From assembly GCA_964017235.1 (NCBI GenBank), contig OZ024939.1, positions 42,262,241 to 42,326,240 of the forward strand: a stretch of DNA of 64,000 bases, read 5' to 3'. Both the position numbers and the translations under genes were made by a program. The notes under the pieces are model-generated. The model saw only the letters and a list, made by a program, of their open reading frames with translations. It ran no database searches and had not been told where the DNA came from. Positions within the stretch are counted from its first letter, which is position 1. Every line of letters begins with the position of its first letter. This document shows, in pieces, positions 1-11,700 of the stretch. Origin of the DNA: Sabellastarte sp. h YS-2021. Taxonomy: Eukaryota; Annelida; Polychaeta; Sabellida; Sabellidae.

Positions 1-590
1 TCAAAATGTGTAAACTACTGTAGTAAATCATAAGATGCAAATCGTTCCAAGTGTCTAATTTGATCTTTGATCCCTGCTTCAAGACCTTCTTTTGAAAAAA
101 AAAGCTCTATGGCCGATTGTTCGAAACTTATTAAGATGTTCTAAAGTTTAAAATATTGCAGCTAGCTTCATCAGATTTGAACAAAATGTATATGGCTAGA
201 AGCGCTTGCCAGAGAGTAATTTTGGCCTCAGTTTGAAAGCAAGATGGCCACCATATCATATTTTTAAATGTGGGTTATCATATTAATAAGGCCTTATATC
301 TCCCTTCTCATTGGTCCTCAAGGTTGAGAATGTTAAACTTGCCTGAGAATAATTTTGGGCTCGTTTAGAAAACAAGGTGGCCTTATATCTCCCTTAGCAT
401 TGTACCTTGGGGTTCAGGATATCAAAACAACATATGGGAAATTGTGGCCTATAAATCTTTTTCAAAGTTTTGAATTTAACCTTTGACCTCTGTTTCAAGT
501 TCGTGTGGAGTCACCATGCTAAAAAGGCCTTATATTGTCATTATGATTGGTCCTAGGGTGGGAGATAACCACTGCAGCAGCAGTCTTGGT
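1..590 (+). mobile_element. Dispersed repeat, right part (same family as 56507-57579)
   Basis: The sequence matches the element at 56507-57579 in long stretches: A-T-A-T-T-G-C-A-G-C-T-A-G followed by TTCATCA, ATATGGCTAGAA, AGTAATTTTGGCCT, AAGGCCTTATATCTCCC. It ends in GGTGGGAGATAACC (557-570), followed by CTGCAGCAG, like the right end of the complete copy. The left end is cut by the window. No protein is encoded, so it is a non-autonomous element. Confidence 0.65.
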
Positions 591-2326
591 TTTACTAGAC
601 TGCAATACAAACCAGATCATATTAGCAGAACGGAGAAGTGTGAATTGAGTATTAGTGATGCAGGTGCCTGAACTGTCTGGTGTCAAACTCTTCAACAAGT
701 TGATGTTTGTTGTTTTTCCTTTGCTTATAAATTTTTGCCAATCTTTTTCAAAAGAAAACAATGAGCAAAAGTAAAAACAACTTGTTTTTCTGTGCAGTGC
801 AGTTTATGTTTAACTCTCCTGTCTTTAACTTGTGCCACATTACAGTGCACCAGCCTACTCAATATTTTGTGGGTTTATCTTGATTTACAAGCACATCCTA
901 TGATTGAAAATAGAAAGTCTATTCCTCACAAATTTCTAGTTTTTATGTTTCCTTTTACATATATTTCTTTACACATAGACAGAAGATACCAATAAACTGG
1001 TGTTTTGTATATTTTTAAAATATTTTTTAAAATGTATGTAAATTCATTAAAAAACGTATTATTTAAATGTTTTATTATCTTTTTCCTGCAGAAACCCCAT
1101 TTTTGTTACATTTTTATATTGAAATATTTCATTTTCAATTTCTGTACATATCGTATTGTCTAAATGTTTTTGATCTAAAATAGTATAAATTTTACTCCTT
1201 TTTCCAATTTTCTTTCATTCTTTTGAGCATTAATCTAAATAGTTTATGATTAACGTTCATCACTGCACTCTGAAAAGCTTTCGTTTGTTAAAATATTTAT
1301 ATCTGCTGCAATGACTACAGAACAGTAGCTTGTGTTCAAAAGGTCAAGGATACTTCAGAATGGTCACAGTGATAGCCAGGTTTATATGTCTTGTTCTGTG
1401 TAGCATATAGCCCACAGAGTCTCAAGATTGAGTGCTTCCAGGTCAGTTTGCTAAATGTAATGGGGCAATGTACTGTGATTACAACTGTTGTAACTAGAAC
1501 CTCTAATATCCATAAATTATCTTTCTAGTTATGTCTCATTCCCACTTATATACACAAAAACAAGTGTATTTTGATGTTGGGACCACATAACTGGTTTCAT
1601 TTTTATATAAGTTAAACTTATACCGATTCTTCTAAAACAGAGTCTACTCTATAATGGTGTGGTTGTATAACATCTTATCATTATGTATACACGTGACTTT
1701 ATTTAACTTTCTTCATAAAGTTCTATTTACCTCCACAAGGCAGTTATGTTATCGGGTGTGTTTGACTGTGGGATAACTGCAGAAATAATCTATGGATCTT
1801 TCTGAATTTTTCTATGTTGACAGGGCCTGACCAAAGTAAAACATGATCAAATTTGGGGAGAGATCTGGATACGAAAAAATCCTAAATTTTCAAAGGTTCC
1901 AATATTTTGAAATGCTTAATGGTTCATATTACTGTATAAGACAGGAGCAGATCTTCATGAATTGTTTTTATGTGGGTAAGACCTTGCCATAAGAAGTACT
2001 AGTTACATTTTAGGAAAGATCCTGTTCATACTCTGGGCACAAAAATTTCTAGAATTTTGCAAACACCCCCAATGGAGGTCTGTGCTCTATGGGTATTTTC
2101 TAGTTATTAAATGAAAAGAAAATAAATTCCATATAACCCACATATACTTAACATATTGGGTCAGTGAATGAAACTTTACTTAAATGATAGGTCCATGTAT
2201 GTGCAAATGCCAATACAAAAATGTATTTATTTTCATTTAGTTTTATCAGTTTTCAACAAGAATAATTATGGAAGATCTGAGCGACCATTTTAATTTTCTT
2301 TTACTCACTTGTATCTACAAGTTATT

Positions 2327-2825
2327 AACTCTTATCCAGGAGTTATTAATTCACATTCCTAAGTGATATCTTCAAGTTATTAACTCTTATCCAGGAGTTA
2401 TTAATTCACATTCCTAAGTGATATCTTCAAGTTAGTAACTCTTATCCAGGAGTTATTAATTCACATTCCTAAGTGATATCTTCAAGTTAGTAACTCTTAT
2501 CCAGGAGTTATTAATTCACATTCCTAAGTGATATCTTCAAGTTAGTAACTCTTATCCAGGAGTTATTAATTCACATTCCTAAGTGATATCTTCAAGTTAT
2601 TAACTCTTATCCAGGAGTTATTAATTCACATTCCTAAGTGATATCTTCAAGTTAGTAACTCTTATCCAGGAGTTATTAATTCACATTCCTAAGTGATATC
2701 TTCAAGTTAGTAACTCTTATCCAGGAGTTATTAATTCACATTCCTAAGTGATATCTTCAAGTTAGTAACTCTTATCCAGGAGTTATTAATTCACATTCCT
2801 AAGTGATATCTTCAAGTTAGTAACT
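2327..2825 (+). repeat. 55-bp minisatellite, nine copies
   Basis: A 55-bp unit starts at 2327, 2382, 2437, 2492, 2547, 2602, 2657, 2712 and 2767. The copies are almost identical; the main variation is GTTATTAACT against GTTAGTAACT. Each unit contains TAACTC...GAGTTA, an inverted repeat, around TTATCCAG. The near-identity indicates recent expansion or homogenisation. No open frame is carried through it. Confidence 0.95.
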
Positions 2826-4829
2826 GGTATCTGCATGTTAAGAAGTCGTGTTTTTTACCAGTTTATTTCAAACATAAAAATTCAGCCTATTGTAGCTAGA
2901 ATCAATCATCGGAGCTCCATATTAACAATGTATTAATGACCGATAAAGTAGCAAATTTTAGCATTAATGTCACAAGCATTATCATTGGTGCAGCAATTAT
3001 TAGCCTACTTTTTAGCAATAAAGCCCTAATAATATATACCATACTAGTTAGGAATCCATCATTCAGCAGTGAGATCTGCACCGTGACCAACGCTTTGTAA
3101 AGTTTTTGTCAGAAAATAGTGTCATGCTACAAAACATAAAAAGGACCACCGGTTTATCATCCAGCTGGAGGAAATTTTTGGCACATGCTATAAATTGGCA
3201 CAATCAGCTACATAACAAAGTATTATAAGCAACATGTTAATCCATCCAAATCTGCAAAACAATAGTTTGTACCAAGTTAAGGTATATTAAACCCATGTTA
3301 CTTGCTTTGTTTTACTTGCAATTGCAAATATAAGTTTTACTTATCTCAATTCACATTTGGCAAAGGAATTCATGAGATATAACACAAAACAGAAGGAGTA
3401 AAACATTTTGTACTGAATCAAGCCCTAAGAACTTGTTATTGTTTGTTCCTGAGGTGAAACGTGATTTATTCTTCAGGACTTCTTATCAAATAATTATTAT
3501 CTATTACATTTAAGCTTTACAGGGTCTGTTATTGTTGGGAAAATATTGAAGGAAATATATTGCTCCTGAGAGATATGAGGCTCTCTCATAATAATTTCTG
3601 AAGGAAATATGATGGTAGGAAATGCTTTATCCTGATAAATATTACATCGTTATATGCAACAGTACAAGTTCATCTGTAATATAACAAGCAAACAATATTT
3701 AGCAAGAAAAATTTTCTAATTTTGCAAGATGAATCATTTTCTAATCATAGCTTTTAATGGAAAAAAAATCAATAAAAATATTGTTTTTGCCATGAATACC
3801 AACTGTTAATAGTCATAGCTATGTTTTCAAATCTGTATGTAAGCACAGTTTATTTACCTGACTTTGGGGTGAAGTAATTCTGTGAAGCTAAAAGCTTAAT
3901 CCTATATATTGTTTGAAATTGTTTGATTGATCAATAAAGCAGATTTTATAACTAGACTTGGAAACAACTTCCATTTTCATTATTTAGAGAAAATTCTTGC
4001 ATGTTTCTTATTTTCATGCTGCCAGTGGTTTGTAATGGTAAAATGAACTATTTAACTATGTTTAGTTTTCACCTCCGAAGTCTGAGGGTTCTAATCCTAT
4101 GTTTAAAAGTTTGTCCTGTCCTTTAACATTATCTGATCTTACCAGAGTTTTCAGGATACACAAAAAACATCATTTAATAGCAGTTCCACTTTCTGATGGT
4201 AATCGTACGTTGTAGGATGAATTGCCCAATATATGATAGTCACTCTGTCACTTTACTGAGTTATTTCAAAGACTTAAAGCCCAACACCAAGAGATCAAAG
4301 AGTGTTTCAAATTCCTGATTAATCTATCAAATGTGAATGTAAAGCAAACATGACACATACACAACAAGTGCCACATCATTAATAGACCTGCCAAAGCATT
4401 AACATAACTGTGGATTTGAAGGGTTTTGAAAGGGATTTCTGTGTCACACAGATAACAAGACCTCAGGAGCCAGGTGTATTGCTTTATTCTTGTAGTAACA
4501 AATCTAAATGGACAACAACTAAAAGTTCATAGGATGTTTGTCATATTGGGACAAGCCTGCAGTCTTGTTACTTGCAGGAGTTGAACCTACACAAAGATGC
4601 CAGCCTTTGATTAGATGCCAAACATGTTAAGTGCTTGGCCACTGAAGACCTCCTTGTCCCCTTTAAAAGCTATCTGTTTACCAAAGATTTCCAACCTTAA
4701 TCTCCATGATTGCCTGACACCGCCATGGTTAAAAATCCATCTTTGTCCAAAATGCATTAGAAATAGCCACTGCAGAGATTTACCACTGCAAACAATTTGA
4801 CCAAAGTAAAATGAGAATCATAAACTACA

Positions 4830-5035
4830 AGACCCCAGTGGTTTAGTAGTTAACACACTCGTCTCCCATCTCTGGGTTTGACGACTCGAACCCAGGACCC
4901 AACCCTATGTGGGAAAGTTGGTTGTTGCTTATCAATGCCTGGCAGTTTACAGCACAGAATCTTGACCAAGTAGTACTGGTTCCCATTTGCCCTTAACACA
5001 AAGGATCATGATGACATTAAACCCAAATAAATCGA
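4830..5035 (+). mobile_element. tRNA-derived SINE (diverged)
   Basis: The 5' part reads as a tRNA-like promoter: an A-box-like AGTGGTTTAGTAGTTAAC and a B-box-like GACGACTCGAACCCAG. The downstream part (GGGAAAGTTGG ... CAGAATCTTGACCAA) is shared with the SINE at 48436-48660, which points to one family with a conserved central domain. The tail is A-rich (AAACCCAAATAAA). Target duplications were not identified. Confidence 0.75.
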
Positions 5036-5931
5036 ACATTGAATATTTTTTATAATCTTTGTCATAAAATATGTGAAATGTACAACAGAAACAAGTGTGG
5101 TAGCCTGGAGACAAGACTAATTATCCTGTTCTCCAGCAGACAACACAGGAATGCAATCTCTGCTCATAAGGTTCACTGTGTTTTACCAGTAGATAAGTCT
5201 GATGTAGCCTTGCTTTTAAAGGCTCAAGTTTGTCTTTTACATTTTCATAATTACATTTTCATAATGTAGTCTTATAGATTTTTTATATCACCCATACTGC
5301 TAAAAAGAACTTCTTCTGGAGAGCTTGCCTTCTTCTGCTTGCTTTGAAATTCTGAATGTGTACCTTATGACTGACAAACATTTCTGCACCTATTCTGAAC
5401 CTATTCTGAACATATTATACACATATGGGCCTTAAAGCAAGGCTAAGTCTGATGAGTCACTGTCTAAGTAATGTTGAGTACTTAACTAGTCTGCAACAGT
5501 CACTGTATGCTGTACTATAACATACTCAAAATAATTGCATTAAGCACAAGACATTGTAGGTGTATCAGTGTTGAAATTAAATTGTACCTCCGACCAACAA
5601 AGTTAATCCATTTCTCAAGGTTTTCAGCATTATGTCCTCAGGTTTTATTTATCCACCATGCACTGTATTTGTCCTACATACAGGGACATACAGACTGGGA
5701 CATATTTTTTGTATACTTGGACATCACGTACTATGGATTATAAGCAAATGTGTCAACGAGTGATGATTTTTCTTTAATGTTTCTAAAACTATGTAACCTA
5801 CAAGTATGTGATGTACGTCATTAAAAATATATTTTTACAGAGCTTCTGCTCATTTTTATCGCATTAAGCTTTATCCAGAAATGGTGGGGGAAATCATAAA
5901 TTAATGACTGAATCTTTATATTCACTGGTGA

Positions 5932-5941
5932 CCCCCCCCCC

Positions 5942-5976
<35 letters not shown>
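5932..5976. repeat. Poly-C followed by (CA)n microsatellite
   Basis: A run of about 13 C is followed directly by about 16 CA units. This is a simple sequence repeat in non-coding DNA. Confidence 0.95.
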
Positions 5977-5978
<2 letters not shown>

Positions 5979-7798
5979 ATGACAGCCTCTTTGGTACTGT
6001 GAGACGGTTTCTTTTTTACTTATTATTTATTTGAAATGGTAGAAACGGTGGATAATAAAAGTAAAACATCCCTCAGTAGATATACATATGAAACAAGACC
6101 ACTCCACCAAGGCATGTCATAAGTAAATGGGAAAATCTGGATCCTTGATATTTTTTGTATCCAGCTATTCAGATTAGTCTCAAACTTTAATGGGATCTAA
6201 GTTGGACCAAAACCCATGTTCTCATTTTGTCATGAAGATCCAACCATGGAGTAGTATTTGCATAATCCTGGTAATAAATAAACAAACAGACAAACGGTCA
6301 TGAATTTAATATCTCCTTGGTGCAGTTAACAAAATATCACTCATTTAGTTTAATAATATAATACATCATCTATTTGTGATGTATTTTTTGTATATGTCAT
6401 TCAGGAAGTTTCCTGTTATAGAAGCTGTTTTTAACCATTTTCTATTTATGTCCATGTAGCATCTGTTAATTATCAACCACAGACAATTACATGCGTGGAC
6501 AGTCTTATCGACAGGACAATGCAATGAACAATTACGTCATCTGTCCATTGTACAATCTTGTCTGTAGGACTGTCCACCCCTGTATTTTAATATTTTTCAG
6601 TTATTCATTTGAGTATGGAAAATAGAAAGTACATCATTTTTGGCTCATTATTTGTGAGTAAAAATTAAAGTAATACATATTGATGTTAGAAAAACAATCA
6701 AATGATAATAAAAGTAATGTGTCACTTGCATGTCATAAAAACCCTGAAGTTTTAAACAGGAGCTGTTTATACTTGTGTTGTCAAGCATATCAATCAAACA
6801 ATGACTTTATTTACAGATTTATGATACATGGTGTGTTCATCAGTTGCTCATCTGCAGCCTTTAATCTCTTCATGCACAATTGTCTTTCAAATCACTGGTA
6901 TCACAGAATCATGAAAGTCCAATAGCCCTGGGCAGAATGCTTGTTTTTATTGTGTTTTACACTTGTCAATATTTGAATATCGTGATTATAAATAAGCTAT
7001 TCTCTTCCGCTATAATACATTAAACATTTTGTGGTGTTTGTATATTGTCACGTCTTAGGATTTCTATATTTTATTTGCATCTCATGTAGAGACTAGTGAA
7101 ATGCTAGTATTTAAATGCTATGGCTTAAGACACTGGTTAGCTACATAGCCAAGTACTTGTACACTGTACTAAACCATCAAATAACAGTAAAAATATGTAT
7201 ACTCACTCCCAGCCAGCTTACTCTGAACACTCCACTTGTTATCTGTCAGTATATTTTTATTTGACAAAAAGTGGGTTTTAATGACGTCAGATGTCTACAA
7301 ATTTAGAAACTGAGGCCCAAAGATTAAGGATTCCTTCCACTAAGGGAATGTGTAACAGCACTGGCTGTTGAACAAGATGTAAAATTGCAACTTTGACCTT
7401 TGTGTAACAACATTTTAATAACACAGCATTGCATGTGGAAAATATTGACTAGTTTTGTTTTCATACTTTTCATAATGGCCTTATGTAAGTCTTTCCAGTT
7501 TTCCATAACTAAATTTTCTCATTTCTAAAGTAAACAAAATATAGAAGGTTTACAGAATACTTTTATGTACTTACAATGAATTATTATTTTTGTTATTATC
7601 AGATTAAAATGTTCACTGATACCCAAATGTACTTGTGTAAAGTTATGAACACTTTGTGAATTTGGCCTGACTGGATAACTAAGTCTGTAACAGTCACAGG
7701 ATGGTTGTAAAGGCTTTATTATTCTACAATATAGATTTTTATATGACTTAATTGACTGTATGACTTATACATCTATTTATATATCTTTTAACAATGCA

Positions 7799-8438
7799 TA
7801 ATGCCCCTGTTCCACCAAAGGATTAAGTCCCGATTGGTCCTGCGACTCTTAATCCTTGAGAGTCTGTGAAAAAAACTTGAATAATGGGTGGGGCAATGGT
7901 GTCGGGATCCAGTTCAGCGATTGTTCTCAGGAAGCCTCAGACCTCCTCAGACAACTCATGATCGTTCCCCAACTAAGAGGCGATTAAGCTATGATTGTGA
8001 TACATTCAACACCGATCCTGTCTGGGACATACTGACTGGGTCTCAGACTGGTCTGAGACTTCCTCAGACTCCCTGGGACTAATAACAGATTTCCTCAGAC
8101 AGCTATGGCCGACTTTTGTTTTTTCTTTCCCATGGTGGGTCAGGGATAGATCTGGGATTAAGTCCCGACCTTCTGGGACTAAAACATTACCGACCTGGCA
8201 TTAACAGTTCCAGGAAGTCTGAGACAACATAAGATTGTGTAAATTAGGGTTTGAGGAGGCCTCAGGAAGTCTGAGACTGGAATATTTGTGGGTAGGGGCG
8301 ACAGTGGATCGGTTATAGTTGTGAAAAATATCAAACAAGCAGACTCAAACAGACTGTCTGGGACTCTACAATTTTAGGAAACCGATTCTAAAAATACCTT
8401 AATCGGGAGCCTTAGTTGTGTGGTGGAACAGGAGCATA
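7799..8438. mobile_element. Inverted-repeat element with reiterated CCTCAGAC, hAT-like target duplication
   Basis: The ends pair as TAATGCCCCTGTTCCACC at the left and GGTGGAACAGGAGCATA at the right, continuing less perfectly inward (AGTCCCGATT against AATCGGGAG). The flanks ACAATGCA (7791-7798) and ACATTGCA (8439-8446) differ at one base and could be an 8-bp target duplication. The interior carries many copies of TCCTCAGAC or its complement GTCTGAGGA, plus TGGGACT. It has no coding capacity, so non-autonomous; the hAT label is a guess from the 8-bp flank. Confidence 0.65.
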
Positions 8439-8679
8439 ACATTGCACTGTATTAACCACATGATGTGGCTTGCTTCTGCATTCATCTAGTATTTGGACAA
8501 AAATGTTCTGAGTTCTGTTTTCCTTTTAAATTTGTAAAAATCCAACATCATATAACTCATGTTTTTAATTGTTGATTTGATAAAGCCAACATCATATTTA
8601 TCATTATGTTTGTGCACAGTTTATGTGTAAAGATGTAGGATATATAAATTACTGTATTTATCCTTATATATTTCAACAG

Positions 8680-8799
8680 AAAACTATCGACGAAAGAAAC
8701 GAAACAAAGTAATTAAGAAAGAAAGGTTTGTCCGCTCAGATCAGCTTTCTCAGAGGGTTGTTTCATCCAGTCAGAGCAGTGAGGATGAGAAGTATCAAG
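8680..8799 (+). CDS. SVIL: Supervillin exon A (internal)
   Basis: The acceptor is a pyrimidine-rich tract ending in AG at 8678-8679 and the donor is GTATGT at 8800. The exon is 120 bp, entered after one base of a codon and left after one base, so it is symmetric. It encodes residues 1-39: a very basic start (N-Y-R-R-K-K-R-N-K-V-I-K-K-E-R), then a serine- and acid-rich tail (S-S-Q-S-S-E-D-E-K-Y-Q). The basic head resembles the K/R-rich early segment of supervillins in composition only. Because it opens mid-codon, at least one earlier coding exon must exist; none could be identified in 1-8679. Support comes from splice borders and phase match with exon B, not from homology. Confidence 0.7.
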
Positions 8800-11700
8800 G
8801 TATGTGTACTGTGTCAGGGGCCAAATTCACAAAAGGGATCAAGCTCAAGTTGAGCCAAAAATCAGCTCAAGTTTAGTATAAATAGTTGTAAACCTAAGCT
8901 GATTTTTTGGCTCAACTTATGCTTGATCCATTTTGTGAATACCAGCCCAGTAAGTATGTGAGACATGTGAGCTAAACCTCTACCACTATCCTCTCATCTA
9001 CACGACTGGGGAAAGATGCTGGTCTGATATGATTGTGGATATCTGTTTCATATGCCTTCAGCCTCCCAGTGCAGATATTAAGCCACATTACATTGCAATC
9101 ATATTTTCATAAAACTCGTTTTTATTGTCACATTATTGTTTTGATTAAAATATTAAGTAACCCTTGCCCAGACCTAAATCCTTAGCACATTACTGTCAAA
9201 CTGTGAATACATGAAGTATATTTTTGCTAACACTGCAGACAGACGAGACATATGGACATACAGTGCTTGGCATGGTTATTCAATAACCTTAACATACAAC
9301 AGAGGACGAAATTGATTGTATGTAAAAAGTCTACAACCAACTAATCACATGTACATTAATTTCTGCCCATTTAGGGCACCTAACTAATCAGAAAATGTTA
9401 CTATTTCATCAAAATTGTTGTAATTGGATATAAATAAGTATGTATGCATATTTTAACAAAAAAAGTCCACATTATTAAAATGAGCTCAGAGTAAGTTAAG
9501 ACATTAAGAAAACAGTAAAAGTAAACCAACCAATATAAATATTCTTTCACAGTGTAAGTCAAAGAAAGAGCTGTAATTATTGTTGTTATCTGTAGATGAG
9601 AGAACTGTGAGTTGGAGCAGTTGTCACTCTACCCCCACCATGGAGATGATGTATGGGGCGAGTCCAGGGAGCAGCCAGGGTCCACAGTCATCATACCCAC
9701 TGCCTTACCAGGGTCAACAGCAAACCGGGTACAGGCTTCAACTTGTTTCATTTTAAATCACATATATATATGAATATATATATCAATTTTGATATATCTG
9801 AAACTGTTAAATTTCAGTTTCTTTCAAAAAAGCATTAACCACAGAAATGAGAAGAAAATCTGTCTTTAGAACTTAATATTATCGTGTTAAACAAATTGCT
9901 TTTGACATTTTATGCATCATACATACATTTTATAGCCATTCACCATAGCACTGTTCATATGTTTACAACAGATAAATAAAACTTCCAAAAGCTGCAACAA
10001 AATCGGTGTCTGTGCAGTTGAAATTTATGACTCTCCTTTAAAATGATTTGCTCTGGCAGCGTTCGTTACATTTTTTGCAAACACTACAAATATTGCCCAA
10101 AATGTCAATCCCTTTCTGTGTAAATATCAATCTTCCATTTGCATTCTCTTTCTGTTCCCGTTGTAACAAATGGCCTATATTTCAGCTTTCTCCAGTCATA
10201 TCCACACAGAGGTAGCTCAAGCAGTGACACATCAGGTCAAACTCCCAAACCAGTTAACATAGAGCAGTACCTGGCCTACACCTCACAGGAACCCTCTGGA
10301 CGGGTTCCAAGACAAAGCCGTGCTGAACGGCCGAGTTCGACATATGACCACAAAACTATACCTGCATCTGCGCCTCCATTCGAATATTATGGACAGCCAC
10401 AAGTGTATCAGCAACAAAGGTATGAGAAGCATGATATACAGCCACCAAGGGCAACTCCAGAGCATCTTTACAGGAGAAAATATGGAAGTCAGGATGAATC
10501 ATACAGACAGCCACCTCAAACTTATCAAAGAGGATCATGGGATGGCAGTAAACCATCAGAAGTGGATGAAAGGGCAAAGAAAGCCAGATGGGGGAGAGAT
10601 AGGTCACTGGATACAGTGTCTAAGAAGCGAGGAAAGAATCTGTCTGCTAGCAGTACTGACAGTTATCAGTATCCTAGTTCATCAGTACCCTGGGATGGCA
10701 GCAACCGGTTGTCTCGAGACAGCAGCATGGAGTCAGTGAAGTCAGATTCTTCTAAAGTTGTAAAAGCATCAACAGCTAATGTTTTGGCATACACACCAAG
10801 GAGAGCGAAGCCATTTGTGTGTGGGAGGGCCACAACTGTTGATATATCAATGTTGGATAGGGGCAGTCAAGGTAGTTTGAGTAGTATAGGGGATGTATCA
10901 CAACCCATTCAAGAAAACAGAGAGGCCAGCTTTGTAGCACCTTGGAGATTGAAAGACAGACCAAGTTCTCAGGTGTTTGAACCACTAGAAAATAAAGAAG
11001 CTGTTAAAAGACAGCCATTGGTTAAATCAGGTTCTTTAGATAAACCTTTACCAAGCTTAAGGACCACTCACTGTGATTCACCTGACTTGGATGAGCTTGT
11101 AGAAGCAAACATAGAAGCAGCAACGGATTCTCCAAGGACAGCAAGAAAGGCTAAAAGGGAAAAGAGGAAAGATTTGTCTAGCAGAATAAATGACAACAGG
11201 CTTTCTGAAAGATCAAAAACTAGGCCAGAATATTATGGAGAGGAGCTATCATACTGTCCTGCAGTAACGTTTCAGCCTGCATTTGAGAAACATGTGGCAC
11301 AAGTTACACAATTGGATAAAAATAAACTTAATGAACAACAGACCTTGAAACCTCCAGAGGAAGAGACACAAAACCTCTCTGATTTTGAAAAACATTTACA
11401 GGATCTCAGATCTGAATTGAAAACAACTGCTAAGACAAATAACAAAGGCAATGAAAAGAAAAACAGTATAGACATTCTTGGAGTGAAGCTAGATCAGCCT
11501 AGGACTGAAACTGTTTTCAATAGAAGAGATGAACAGGCAGCCATTGAAGCACTAAAAGATGAAAAACCAGCTTTGGCAGATTTACTGGAACGAGATCGGG
11601 AAGCTGCAACAAAGCCACCAGAATACCATGACAAAGAATTGGCTGAGAGGATTGCCAGTGAAAAGCAAAAGGAACTGAAAAGAAAACACTTGCTCTTCAA

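Larger units (their letters stand above)
1..8679. other. Upstream region or intron without supported exons
   Basis: No exon with convincing splice borders and a conserved peptide was found on either strand. Because exon A opens mid-codon on the + strand, at least the 3' end is intron of the supervillin gene. The short open frames here are AT-rich, lack homology and fall partly in repeats. The identifiable repeats are listed separately. Between about 2830-4830, 5040-5930 and 5980-7790 I see only AT-rich unique-looking sequence, apart from a small hairpin near 6494-6573 (GTGGACAGTC against GACTGTCCAC). Confidence 0.6.

Noticed and set aside
2327-2825. CRISPR-like array of regularly spaced repeats
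   Set aside because: The units are directly head-to-tail with no unique spacers, and the window is animal DNA; it is a minisatellite.
10139-10185. ATG at 10139 as start of a separate single-exon gene
   Set aside because: The phase of exon B continues exactly at 10186 after a good acceptor, and the codons upstream of it do not look coding. An alternative promoter here is possible but has no support.
10320-10739. Sense +1-type open frame of 139 codons inside exon C
   Set aside because: It overlaps the 1200-codon main frame, starts and stops arbitrarily and has no splice context; a shadow frame.
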